This document shows, piece by piece, positions 19,649-27,942 of a stretch of 64,000 bases of DNA. The stretch's first letter is position 1. Every line of letters begins with the position of its first letter. Source of the stretch: Streptomyces sp. JH14 (GTDB lineage: Bacteria > Actinomycetota > Actinomycetes > Streptomycetales > Streptomycetaceae); assembly GCF_029428675.1 (NCBI RefSeq), contig NZ_JAJNEL010000001.1:3720001-3784000 (forward strand). Reading direction: 5' to 3'. Below the pieces are notes generated by a model that saw only the letters and a program-made list of their open reading frames with translations, did not search any database and was not told where the DNA came from. The translations under genes were made by a program, and so were the position numbers.

Positions 19649-20404
19649 TCAGGAGTCGTGCAGCCAGACGCGGAGTGTGCCGAGGGCGGTGAATCCGCCC
19701 GCCTGTGCGTGCGCGAGGTCGTCCCCGTGTTCGTAACCGACGAGGGGAAGGCCGGGGAAATGGCGGGTGGCTGCGGCGATCGCCGATGACCAGATGGCAG
19801 CCGCGTCGTTGCTGCTGACGGCGAAGAGGTTGGAGAGGCCGACCAGCCCGGTGCTGCGGTTCAGGACGGCACCGCCGGAGAGCTCCTTGCCGTCGTGAAC
19901 GGCGAGCACCCGTACGGACGGGTCGTCCAGCAGCGCCGGCCGGAAGACGTCCGGGGCTGCGTCGCCGCCGTGCCAGGCGTCCTGCCAGTCGCGGAGTCGG
20001 TCGGCCGTGGAGACCCGTTCGGTGCGCAGAGCCGACGTCGTCGGTGCGGGGAGTCCCGCCGGGCGGTGGATCCATTGGGCATCGAAGAGCTCGACGAAGC
20101 CACTGGAGGTGAGGTCGAGCGTGGCGAAACTGTCCTTGACCGAGCACCCGGGTGACGTGGTGTCGATCTCGGCAAGGAAGTCGGCCGGCACCGTGTCGTG
20201 GTGCAGAGTGAAGGCGTCGGGGTAGTACGGCGGCGTGCGGCGGGAACTCCACCAGGCCGTCTTGCCGAAGGTCCCCCGAATGCCGTGGGACCGGGACACC
20301 GAAGCACACCAGTCGGCGTTGTTCCGCGCTGCGGCGGCACGGAGGGAGGTCGTCTCGGTCGAAGTCACCCGGGACACGTTGGCACTCCTGAAGCCCGATC
20401 GCAC
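19649..20404 (-). CDS. GNAT-like acetyltransferase-fold protein (hypothetical)
   Basis: About 250 residues, soluble, with no signal peptide. The C-terminal half resembles the acetyl-CoA-binding half of GNAT proteins: Val-Arg-Val-Leu-Ala-Val-His-Asp-Gly-Lys-Glu-Leu-Ser-Gly-Gly-Ala-Val, then Leu-Ser-Asn-Leu-Phe-Ala-Val, and a final Gly-Phe-Thr-Ala-Leu-Gly-Thr-Leu-Arg-Val-Trp. The N-terminal half contains a Gly-Thr-Phe-Gly-Lys-Thr-Ala-Trp-Trp stretch and may be a degenerate first GNAT domain. The start is uncertain: ATG 20404 is the furthest, and a GTG about ten codons later is also possible. Substrate unknown. Confidence 0.6.
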   Translation of the reverse strand: MRSGFRSANVSRVTSTETTSLRAAAARNNADWCASVSRSHGIRGTFGKTAWWSSRRTPPYYPDAFTLHHDTVPADFLAEIDTTSPGCSVKDSFATLDLTSSGFVELFDAQWIHRPAGLPAPTTSALRTERVSTADRLRDWQDAWHGGDAAPDVFRPALLDDPSVRVLAVHDGKELSGGAVLNRSTGLVGLSNLFAVSSNDAAAIWSSAIAAATRHFPGLPLVGYEHGDDLAHAQAGGFTALGTLRVWLHDS

Positions 20405-20429
20405 GCCGTTTTTCCGGAGTCCGCCGCTG

Positions 20430-20921
20430 CTACCGGTGGTGCGGCGGCGGGGGCGGCATGGTGGCGATGCCGGGGGCGGTATCGGGCCAGACGAGCAGGA
20501 CGGGGCAGGGGGCGTGGTCGACGATGAAGCGGCTGGCGGGGCCGAGGCTGCGGGGCCCGAGGTGGGTGTGGTCCCCGTCGCGGGCGAGGATCAGCAGGTC
20601 TGCGCCTTCGGCAGCGGCCACGACTTCACGCTCGACGCGGCCGGTGCGCTCGCTGCGGGTGCACGGGCGTCCCAGACGCTCGGCCGCATCGGTGAGCAGC
20701 TGGTCGGCGGAGGCGGCGGCCAGGTGTTCCAGCGCCGTGCCGGGGTCGCGTTCGGGGCGGGCGCGGCCGAGCAGCCCGGCGTAGGCGCCATGGGCGGCGC
20801 CGGGGACCTCGGAGCCGGTGACGTGCAGCAGCACGATGTCGGCGCCCTCCGGCGCGTGGGTGCGGGCGGCGTCGATGCAGGCGGGCCAGGTGCCTTCGAC
20901 GATCCAGGCGATGACGGTCAT
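20430..20921 (-). CDS. Universal stress protein (UspA family)
   Basis: A 163-residue Usp-fold protein. The N-terminal strand is Val-Ile-Ala-Trp-Ile-Val-Glu-Gly, then Ile-Val-Leu-Leu-His-Val. The ATP-loop-like C-terminus is Leu-Gly-Pro-Arg-Ser-Leu-Gly-Pro-Ala-Ser-Arg-Phe-Ile, then Cys-Pro-Val-Leu-Leu-Val-Trp. The canonical Gly-x2-Gly-x9-Gly is altered, so nucleotide binding is uncertain. A Pro-rich, His-ended tail closes the protein. It starts 5 bp after the SLC13-type permease gene and is surely cotranscribed with it, so it may regulate or accompany that transporter. Confidence 0.82.
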   Translation of the reverse strand: MTVIAWIVEGTWPACIDAARTHAPEGADIVLLHVTGSEVPGAAHGAYAGLLGRARPERDPGTALEHLAAASADQLLTDAAERLGRPCTRSERTGRVEREVVAAAEGADLLILARDGDHTHLGPRSLGPASRFIVDHAPCPVLLVWPDTAPGIATMPPPPPHHR

Positions 20922-20926
20922 GGTGG

Positions 20927-22183
20927 TCAGCCTCCGATGAGGGTGAGCGAGGTCCACAGTGCCACCACCGCGAGTACCAGGGCAGCAGGCACGGTGGCAA
21001 GGCCGAGCTGGGTGAACTCGCCCAGCTCGACGTCGGTGTCGTGTTCGTGCACGATGCGCCGCCACAGCAGGGTGGCCAGGGAGCCGGCGTAGGTGAGGTT
21101 CGGGCCGATGTTGACCCCGAGCAGGACGGCGAGCACCGCGCCGGGCCCGGCCGGGGCGGTCAGCGGCAGCAGCACCAGCACGGCGGGCAGGTTGTTGATG
21201 ACGTTCGCCAGCACCGCGGCCAGTGCCGCGACCGCGAGCAGGGCCCACAGGCCGGTGCCGTCCGGGATCAGACGGCCCAGAGCCGTGGCGAGTCCGTTGT
21301 CGACGACCGCGCGGACCACGATGCCCAGGGCCAGGACGAAGGCGAGGAACGGCACCGCCGTGGCGCGCACGATGGCGGTGGGGGTGGTGCGGCGCCGGGC
21401 CAGGGCCCTGACGGCGAGCACCACGGCGCCGGCGAGGGCCGCCCATGCGGGGTTGATCCCGAGTGCTGAGGTGAGGACGAAGCCCGCCAGTGTGCACACC
21501 ACCGTGACCAGCGCGAACATCGGGACACCGGGTGGCTCGGTGGTGTGCGGTACCTGGGCTCCGGCGTCCAGGTCGGTGGCGAAGAACCTCCGGAAGACCA
21601 CGTATTCGGCGCCGATCGCCACCAGCCAGGGCAGCGCCATCAGGGCGGCGAAGCGGGTGAAGCTCAGGCCGCTGGAAGCGAACGCCAGCAGGTTGGTGAG
21701 GTTGGAGACCGGCAGCAGCAGCGAGGCGGTGTTCGACAGATGGGTGCAGGCGTAGACATGCGGCTTGGGCCGGGCTCCGAGCCGGGCGGCGGTGGCGAAC
21801 ACCACGGGGGTGAGCAGTACGACCGTGGCGTCCAGGCTGAGCGCCGCGGTGATCAGTGAGGCGACCGCGAACACCTGCACCAGCAGCCGGCGCGGCCGTC
21901 CCCCCGCGGTGCGGGCCATCCAGGCCCCGCACGCGTCGAACAGGCCCTCGTCGTCGCAGAGTTGAGCAAGGACCAGTACGGCCGCCAGAAAACCGATCAC
22001 CGGCCCCAGCCGCTCGGCCTCGGCGCGGGCGTGCTCCAGCGAGATCGCCCCGGTGGCGATGACCACCCCGGCGGCGGGGACGGCGACGACCGCCTCCGGC
22101 CAGCCCCACGGGCGGATGACCGCGCATGCCAGCACGGCCAGGAGCAGAACGACGGAGAGTGCCTCCGCCAGCGGGGTGTTCAC
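20927..22183 (-). CDS. SLC13/ArsB-type permease
   Basis: A 418-residue membrane protein with about eleven helices in the ion-transporter superfamily (SLC13 / ArsB-NhaD). Motifs include Leu-Ser-Leu-Asp-Ala-Thr-Val-Val-Leu-Leu-Thr-Pro near residue 115, His-Leu-Ser-Asn-Thr-Ala-Ser-Leu-Leu-Leu-Pro-Val-Ser-Asn-Leu-Thr-Asn, and in the second half Asn-Val-Ile-Asn-Asn-Leu-Pro-Ala plus Val-Asn-Ile-Gly-Pro-Asn-Leu. These paired Asn-rich hairpins are the ArsB-like substrate motifs. No arsR or arsC gene is adjacent, so arsenite export is not implied. It is cotranscribed with a universal stress protein. Confidence 0.85.
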   Translation of the reverse strand: MNTPLAEALSVVLLLAVLACAVIRPWGWPEAVVAVPAAGVVIATGAISLEHARAEAERLGPVIGFLAAVLVLAQLCDDEGLFDACGAWMARTAGGRPRRLLVQVFAVASLITAALSLDATVVLLTPVVFATAARLGARPKPHVYACTHLSNTASLLLPVSNLTNLLAFASSGLSFTRFAALMALPWLVAIGAEYVVFRRFFATDLDAGAQVPHTTEPPGVPMFALVTVVCTLAGFVLTSALGINPAWAALAGAVVLAVRALARRRTTPTAIVRATAVPFLAFVLALGIVVRAVVDNGLATALGRLIPDGTGLWALLAVAALAAVLANVINNLPAVLVLLPLTAPAGPGAVLAVLLGVNIGPNLTYAGSLATLLWRRIVHEHDTDVELGEFTQLGLATVPAALVLAVVALWTSLTLIGG

Positions 22184-22441
22184 CGATCAGACCCATTTCC
22201 CGGTCGTGCGATCCGGCGAGCGGTCCGAGCGCGCCGAGTTTCTCCACCCTCAGCTTCGCCTGCCCGCCGGGCTGGACCCCGATGCTGACATGCGTGTCCT
22301 GGCCTGCTTCCTCCAGCCGGTCGGCCGGGGCGCTGCTGCACGCGGCCGCCTCGGCGGCGGCCCGCACCCGCACCCGCGCCACCGCCGGGCAGGCCGGCAA
22401 CCGGTCCTCCGCCGGCGCCCGGCAACCATCGTTCCCCGGGC

Positions 22442-22463
22442 GTTCACCATGCCCTCACACGAG
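22442..22463 (+). promoter_or_regulatory. Candidate PHO box upstream of the glycerophosphodiesterase
   Basis: GTTCACC followed 11 bp later by a weaker CCTCACA unit, matching the 11-bp direct-repeat layout of Streptomyces PhoP sites (consensus unit close to GTTCACC). It lies about 70-90 bp before the GDPD start. The rest of the 22184-22533 gap shows no gene I can support. Confidence 0.4.
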
Positions 22464-22533
22464 GGCTTCGTACGGGCTGGACCTGCGACTTAGCGTCGTG
22501 ACGTCCCGTTCGTCCGATGTATACGAGGTTTAA

Positions 22534-23610
22534 GTGTCTTTCCGCCATGCACTCGCGGCTCTGGCCGTCGTGCCCGCGCTGGCCCTCCCGGTGACCGCCC
22601 AGGCGGCCACGGCCGATTCCCAGCCCAAGGTCCACCCCCAGAAGACCCACTTCGACCTGCAGGCCCACCGCGGTGGCCTGGGTCTGACCACCGAGGAGTC
22701 CCTGGAGGGCTTCGGCAAGGCCCTGCGCCTTGGAGTGAGCACCCTGGAGCTGGATGCCCACGTCACCAAGGACCAGAAGGTCGTCGTCAACCACGACCGG
22801 CAGATCAGTGCCCAGAAGTGCAAGGACACCGGCCCGGTGACGCCGGGCGACCCGATGTACCCGTACGTCGGCAAGTACATCAAGGACCTGACGCTGGCCC
22901 AGATCAAGACCATGGACTGCGGCTACCAGCAGCTGCCCGGCTTCCCCGAGCAGGAACAGATCAAGGGCTTCCGCATGGTGGAGCTCAAGGACGTCCTCAA
23001 CCTGGTCAAGAGCTACAAGGCCAAGCAGGTCAAGCTCAACATCGAGACCAAGGTGGAGGCCGGCGCGCCCGAGCAGACCGCGCCGCGCGAGCTGTTCGTG
23101 CGCCGCGTCTACGAGGAGATCCACCGCTCGGGTATCGAGAAGCAGGTCACCATCCAGTCCTTCGACTGGGGCTCACTCAAGGAGATGCACAGGCTCGCGC
23201 CGAAGTACCCGCTGGTTGCGCTGACCAACTACGACTTCCTTCAGGTCGGCAAGCCCGGCGCCTCCCCGTGGCTCGGCGGCATCGACGCCGACGACTACGA
23301 CGGCGACTTCGTCAAGGCGGCCTCCGCCGTCCCCGGCGTCACTGCACTGTCCCCGAACTACGGCTTCCCGCAGAACGGCACGATCGCGGACCCGAACTTC
23401 CGCTTCTACCCCGACGCGAAGATGATCTCCGAGGCCCACCGGCGCGGTCTGAAGGTCATTCCGTGGACCTGCGACGACCCCGCCACCATCGAGGCGCTGA
23501 TGGACATGGGTATCGACGGCATCATCACCGACTACCCCAACCGGGTGCGGGACATCATGTCCGAGCGCGGCATGCGCCTGCCCAAGGCCTACTCCGCGCC
23601 GCGACACTGA
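22534..23610 (+). CDS. glpQ: Secreted glycerophosphodiester phosphodiesterase
   Basis: A 358-residue secreted GDPD that hydrolyses glycerophosphodiesters to glycerol-3-phosphate and alcohol. The signal peptide runs to about residue 25 (Val-Thr-Ala-Gln-Ala). Catalytic motifs follow: Ala-His-Arg-Gly-Gly at about 45, then Glu-Glu-Ser-Leu-Glu, Leu-Glu-Leu-Asp-Ala-His with metal-binding Glu and Asp, and Asn-His-Asp-Arg. Late motifs are Ile-Glu-Thr-Lys and Ile-Ile-Thr-Asp-Tyr-Pro. The start is GTG 22534, after CGAGGTT. Streptomyces GlpQ enzymes are phosphate-starvation genes, and the upstream GTTCACC repeat agrees with this. Confidence 0.93.
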   Translation: MSFRHALAALAVVPALALPVTAQAATADSQPKVHPQKTHFDLQAHRGGLGLTTEESLEGFGKALRLGVSTLELDAHVTKDQKVVVNHDRQISAQKCKDTGPVTPGDPMYPYVGKYIKDLTLAQIKTMDCGYQQLPGFPEQEQIKGFRMVELKDVLNLVKSYKAKQVKLNIETKVEAGAPEQTAPRELFVRRVYEEIHRSGIEKQVTIQSFDWGSLKEMHRLAPKYPLVALTNYDFLQVGKPGASPWLGGIDADDYDGDFVKAASAVPGVTALSPNYGFPQNGTIADPNFRFYPDAKMISEAHRRGLKVIPWTCDDPATIEALMDMGIDGIITDYPNRVRDIMSERGMRLPKAYSAPRH

Positions 23611-23665
23611 CGACCGGTACGCCCCGTCGTCGCGTACGCCTCCACAGAGCAGTGGCGGATTCCAG

Positions 23666-23707
23666 GGATCGCCGCAACGCGTGCCCAGTTGCTTGTTGCG
23701 GCGATCC
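23666..23707. terminator. Long hairpin downstream of glpQ
   Basis: Perfect 13-bp inverted repeat (GGATCGCCGCAAC and complement) with a 16-nt loop, 55 bp after the glpQ stop; a likely terminator. The remaining gap to 24097 contains open frames on several strands but none with recognisable protein features. Confidence 0.6.
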
Positions 23708-24097
23708 GTTTCCGGTCGATACCGGCGGTCCGGGACGCTTCCCGGCTTCGCGCACTCGACCGGGTGAGACCGGCGCCGGAGATGCCGCAGACGCAGACTT
23801 CGAGCACGTGTTGATCACCTGCGAGTCCTGACCGGCCGGTCCTTGCCCGGCTCTGCGTCCCGCAGGCCGGTCACAGGTTGCCGGACACGGCTCCGCGCCA
23901 TGTCCATCCGGCTCCCGGGACCACGCCCTGCCCCGTCCCAGGTGACACCGCCACGGTTTCCGGGCGGACCGTTGCGACGGACTCCCGGAAGTCCGCCAGG
24001 ACGGTGCCGTGTTGCACGACCACCGCGCCAACGGCCTTTGTCCACTGCCCTCCGGAGCGCACAGTGGACACGTCGGTCGAGGACGGCAGCGGAGCCG

Positions 24098-24961
24098 TCA
24101 TCCGACGCACACAATTCCCAGCAGGCACAGATGTGCCGGTGATGTCGGCTCGGCCGTCGGCGTTGCCGGCGCCGCGGGCACCGGTGTCGTGCTTGCGTCG
24201 GAGCCTGCGGTGGAAGCAGGGGCGGTCGCCACCGGTGCTGCGACGTCGGCGTGGTCGGCCGGTGCCTGGTTCGCCTGTGTGGGCGCGGTGTCCGGTGTCG
24301 CGCTCGAGGTGGCGAGGGGGTGCGCCGCGGCGGCGGCGGTTTTCGGCTGCCGGATCGTCGTGGCAGCGGGAGGAGTGGCAGGACTGGTCTTCTGCCGTCG
24401 GTCGGCTGTCGCAGGCCGGTGGGTGCGGGGCTTGCGTGAAGCCTCGGTGTCCGGCTCCTCCGATGACGCGGCGGAGATCAGCGTCCGGGGCGTGGCCAGG
24501 GCCTCCAGCTGCGGCGCCGCGGCCGCGTGTGTGTGGCCGGTGGAGGCCCTGCTCTGCAGAAGGGTGGCGGTCAGGCCGCCGCTGACCAGGGCGAAGGCCG
24601 TTGCCGCCGCAGCTCGACGCCGGTTCTTCTTCCACCGTTCCCGCTGCCGGCGCCGCGCCGCGCGGCCTTGCCCGGTGGAGGCCGCGACGGCAGAGCCGCC
24701 GGACGAACCGGAGTCCGGCCGATGCGCTGTCACGTCCTCGGACACGTCGTTGCCGCCGAACGGCGCGGCACCGCGGTGAGGAGTGCCGTGCGGGGGCCTG
24801 AAAGCGGGGGCTTGCTCCGCGTGCCGTTCACCCCGAGCCGACGCGGTGGTGGGCACCGCGCTGTAGCGCGCGGGCGGAGCTATGTCCGGAGCGTAATCGC
24901 CGCACCCGGGGCACACCAGTGCCCCGTTGAGGACTCGGCGGCACGACGAGCAGTAGTCCAT
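24098..24961 (-). CDS. SCO2400-like zinc-ribbon membrane protein
   Basis: A 287-residue protein. It opens with a compact zinc ribbon (Tyr-Cys-Ser-Ser-Cys then Cys-Pro-Gly-Cys-Gly within 22 residues), followed by a disordered Pro/Ala/His-rich linker, a basic patch (Arg-Arg-Arg-Gln-Arg-Glu-Arg-Trp-Lys-Lys-Asn) and a single transmembrane helix at about 115-135. A long, low-complexity Thr/Ala/Pro extracytoplasmic tail ends in Cys-Leu-Leu-Gly-Ile-Val-Cys-Val-Gly. This matches what I know as the SCO2400 family of Streptomyces, whose function is unknown. Confidence 0.8.
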   Translation of the reverse strand: MDYCSSCRRVLNGALVCPGCGDYAPDIAPPARYSAVPTTASARGERHAEQAPAFRPPHGTPHRGAAPFGGNDVSEDVTAHRPDSGSSGGSAVAASTGQGRAARRRQRERWKKNRRRAAAATAFALVSGGLTATLLQSRASTGHTHAAAAPQLEALATPRTLISAASSEEPDTEASRKPRTHRPATADRRQKTSPATPPAATTIRQPKTAAAAAHPLATSSATPDTAPTQANQAPADHADVAAPVATAPASTAGSDASTTPVPAAPATPTAEPTSPAHLCLLGIVCVG

Positions 24962-25311
24962 CTGCGATCCTTCTGTGCTGACTGCGCCACCAGGGACGCC
25001 GGCGACCCGTTCGGGTTCGCACGCGGGGTCGAGCGGCCAGCAACGCTAACGGCACGGGACGCATGCGACGCGTAGATCTCGTGATGCCTCCGTGCAGACT
25101 CACCGGCGGTGCGACACCAGTCAGTCGGCGAGTTGAGTGTTGTGGTGGGCGAGCGAGCTGATCTCGCCGGAGGAACTCCAGATACCTGTCCGTCCCGTCG
25201 CGCAGGGACCGGGAGGCATTGATGATCTGCGTCGGCTGTTCATTCGGACGCTGCTTCGTGCTCGCCCGCAGGTGCGACGATCGCGCTCCGTCACTGTCGT
25301 GCAACGGAGAA
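24962..25311. other. Intergenic region, divergent promoters
   Basis: About 350 bp between the divergent SCO2400-like and phytase-like genes. No open frame here has protein-like features, and I see no strong hairpin. It presumably holds both promoters. Confidence 0.5.
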
Positions 25312-27618
25312 ATGATGCCCCCGAAGAGAACCTACGCCGCGCTCGCAACCGTAGCTGTCGCCGTCGGCATGCTGGCCGGCGCGGGCGCGGCGAGCGCACA
25401 CCAGGAGCCGCGGTGGCCGGTCGCCTTCGACCGCACCGCCACCTATCCGGTCTTCCAGAACCGGCCGGCGGGCGAGGACCCGGCCTCCCCGACCGTCGCC
25501 GAGATCTCGGCGGCGAGCGAGGACGGCCGGACCCTGGTCTACACCGACGCGTTGGCGCGTCGGATCGGCTTCCTCGACATCAGCAAGCCCGGCAAGCCGC
25601 GCGGGCTCGGCACGCTGGCGCTGGCCGAGCTCGGCGACGCCGAGGACGAGCCGACCTCCGTGGCCGTGGTCGGCCAGTACGTCCTGGTCGTGGTGAACAC
25701 CAGCGCCGGCCACTCCAACCCGTCCGGACGCCTCGACGTCATATCGCTGCGCGACCGCAAGCGGGTCACCAGCTTCGATCTGGGCGGCCAGCCGGACTCC
25801 ATCACCATCACCAAGGACAAGCGGTACGCCGCCGTCGCGATCGAGAACGAGCGCGACGAGGAGGCGACCCCGCCCGGAGGCGAGGAGGGCGACCTCCCCC
25901 AGGCTCCGGCCGGCTTCGTGCAGATCGTCGACCTCGAGGGCGGCTCGCCGCTGCACTGGCGCACCCGGGCCGTACCCCTGACCCGGGCCGACGGCACGGC
26001 GCTCCCCGTGCTGGCCGACGCCGGGATCGTGGAGCCCACCGACCCGGAGCCGGAGTACGTCTCCGTCAACAGCCGCAACCAACTCGCCGTCACCCTGCAG
26101 GAGAACAACGGCATCGTCCTGATGGACCTGCCGACGGGACGGATCACCAAGGCCTTCAGCGCCGGTACGGACACGGTGCATGGCATCGACACGGTCAAGG
26201 ACGGCGTGATCGACCAGACCGGTTCGATCACCGATGTGCGGCGCGAACCCGACGCCGTCAGCTGGGTCGACGACCGCTACCTGGCGACGGCCAACGAGGG
26301 CGACTGGAAGGGCGGAACCCGCGGCTGGTCCGTCGTCGACAGCCGGACCGGCAAGGTCGCCTGGGACGCGGGCAACAGCTTCGAGCGGATCGCCGTCCGT
26401 CACGGCCTCCACAACGAGGACCGCGCGGGGAAGAAGGGAACCGAGCCGGAGGGCGTGGTGGTCGCCACGTTCCGCGGTGTGCGCTACGCCTTCGTCGGCT
26501 CGGAGCGCAGCAACTTCGTCGCCGTCTACGACCTGAGCCGGCCGACCGCCCCGGTCTTCCGCCAGGTGCTGCCCACCACCAACGGCCCCGAGGGGCTCCT
26601 GCCGATCCCGTCGCGCGACCTGCTCGCGGTCTCCAGCGAGGAGGACGACGCCTCGGTGAACGTGCGCGCCTCGGTGAGCCTGTTCCAGCTGGGCAAGGGC
26701 ACCCCCGCGTTCCCGAGCATCGTGTCGGCCGCGGACTCCGCCGGCGCGCCGATCGGCTGGGGCGCGCTCGGCGCGCTGTCCGCCGTCCCCGGCAGGCCGC
26801 ACGAGCTGTACACCGTTACCGACGCGGCGTACTCCGCCACCAGGATCATGACCATCGACACCTCGCGTCGGCCGGCGGTCATCACCCGGGCGCTCCCCGT
26901 CAAGGACGCCGAGGGCCGGCCGGTCGGCTACGACGCCGAGGGCATCGCCGCCCGGCCCCAGGGCGGGTTCTGGCTCGCCGTGGAAGGCGCTACGGGCGAC
27001 GGCAACAAGCTCGTCCGGCTCGACCGCGACGGGGTGACCCGGCAGGTCGTCACGCTCCCGGCGGACGTCGCCGCGGGCCTGGCGAAGCAGGGCTTCGAAG
27101 GGGTCACCGCGACCACCGACCGCAACGGCCGCGAGGTGGTCTGGGCCACGCTGCAGCGTGAGGTCAAGGGCGACCCGGCCGGGCTCGTCCGGCTCGGCCG
27201 GTACGACGTCCAGGCGGGCACCTGGAGTTGGTACGGCTACCGGATCGGCACCACCGGCACTCCGGGCGACTGGATCGGCCTCTCCGAGATCACCGTGGTC
27301 GGCGACAAGCTCGCCCTGATCGAGCGGGACAAGCTCAACGGCCCGTCCGCCACGGTCAAGCGGGTGTACACGGTCGACCTGCCGAAGTCCGCCGCGCCGG
27401 CGGGCCCGCTGCAGGTCCTGCCCAAGAAGCTCGCCCACGACGTGCTGCCCGACCTGCGGGCGACGAACGGCTGGACCCAGGAGAAGCTCGAGGGGCTGAC
27501 CGTGGGCGGCGACGGCCAGGTCTACGCCGTGACCGACAACGACGGCCTGGCCGACGCCACCGGCGAGACGGTCTTCCTGCGCCTCGGCTCCAGCAAGAGG
27601 ATCTTCGGGCGCGACTGA
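25312..27618 (+). CDS. Secreted esterase-like phytase-family protein
   Basis: A 768-residue secreted beta-propeller-like protein. The signal peptide is at residues 1-31 and ends Ala-Ser-Ala-His. Repeated strands such as Val-Tyr-Thr-Asp and Glu-Asn-Asn-Gly-Ile-Val-Leu-Met-Asp-Leu run through the first two thirds. The C-terminal third has the phytase-like (PF13449-type) signature Gly-Tyr-Asp-Ala-Glu-Gly-Ile-Ala and Glu-Lys-Leu-Glu-Gly-Leu-Thr-Val. Proteins of this type are annotated as esterase-like; no substrate is established. Two adjacent ATGs (25312 and 25315) follow a GGAG site. A strong hairpin follows the gene. Confidence 0.85.
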   Translation: MMPPKRTYAALATVAVAVGMLAGAGAASAHQEPRWPVAFDRTATYPVFQNRPAGEDPASPTVAEISAASEDGRTLVYTDALARRIGFLDISKPGKPRGLGTLALAELGDAEDEPTSVAVVGQYVLVVVNTSAGHSNPSGRLDVISLRDRKRVTSFDLGGQPDSITITKDKRYAAVAIENERDEEATPPGGEEGDLPQAPAGFVQIVDLEGGSPLHWRTRAVPLTRADGTALPVLADAGIVEPTDPEPEYVSVNSRNQLAVTLQENNGIVLMDLPTGRITKAFSAGTDTVHGIDTVKDGVIDQTGSITDVRREPDAVSWVDDRYLATANEGDWKGGTRGWSVVDSRTGKVAWDAGNSFERIAVRHGLHNEDRAGKKGTEPEGVVVATFRGVRYAFVGSERSNFVAVYDLSRPTAPVFRQVLPTTNGPEGLLPIPSRDLLAVSSEEDDASVNVRASVSLFQLGKGTPAFPSIVSAADSAGAPIGWGALGALSAVPGRPHELYTVTDAAYSATRIMTIDTSRRPAVITRALPVKDAEGRPVGYDAEGIAARPQGGFWLAVEGATGDGNKLVRLDRDGVTRQVVTLPADVAAGLAKQGFEGVTATTDRNGREVVWATLQREVKGDPAGLVRLGRYDVQAGTWSWYGYRIGTTGTPGDWIGLSEITVVGDKLALIERDKLNGPSATVKRVYTVDLPKSAAPAGPLQVLPKKLAHDVLPDLRATNGWTQEKLEGLTVGGDGQVYAVTDNDGLADATGETVFLRLGSSKRIFGRD

Positions 27619-27663
27619 TCCACCGCAGCGCTCATGGGCGCCGCCTCGGAACAACAGAACCCC

Positions 27664-27700
27664 GTGTACGGCCGCCGGCGGCTCGTCGGCGGCCGTACAC
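27664..27700 (+). terminator. Hairpin terminator after the phytase-like gene
   Basis: Perfect 14-bp inverted repeat (GTGTACGGCCGCCG and complement) with a 9-nt loop, 46 bp after the stop codon. Confidence 0.75.
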
Positions 27701-27942
27701 ACTCATGGCGGGCTGCGCCTCGCCCGGGAACGAGTCGCTGTCGACCGTGGTTCACCGGTCTCGCTGGTGCCCCTCTGGTGCGGCAGGTCTGCGGGAACTG
27801 CGATGCGGGCGAGCTCGACGGTGTCTTACGATCGCCTGGCTTGCGTCGGCCGGCAGCCGCAGACCCGCAGCAACGGCCGGGACCCCCGACGTGCTGACGG
27901 GACAAGGCGCCGACGCACATCAAGGGGAGGGGAACACAGCAC

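Noticed and set aside
20927..22183. Arsenic resistance operon
   Set aside because: The permease is ArsB-like in fold only; no arsR, arsC or arsH is adjacent, and its partner is a universal stress protein.
22184..22493. A gene in the gap between the SLC13-type permease and glpQ
   Set aside because: Frames on both strands are open, but none has a ribosome site together with recognisable protein features; composition fits shadows.
25291..27702. An 803-codon frame opposite the phytase-like gene
   Set aside because: Low-complexity Gly/Val/Asp/Arg composition typical of an antisense shadow; the plus-strand gene has a signal peptide, ribosome site and terminator.
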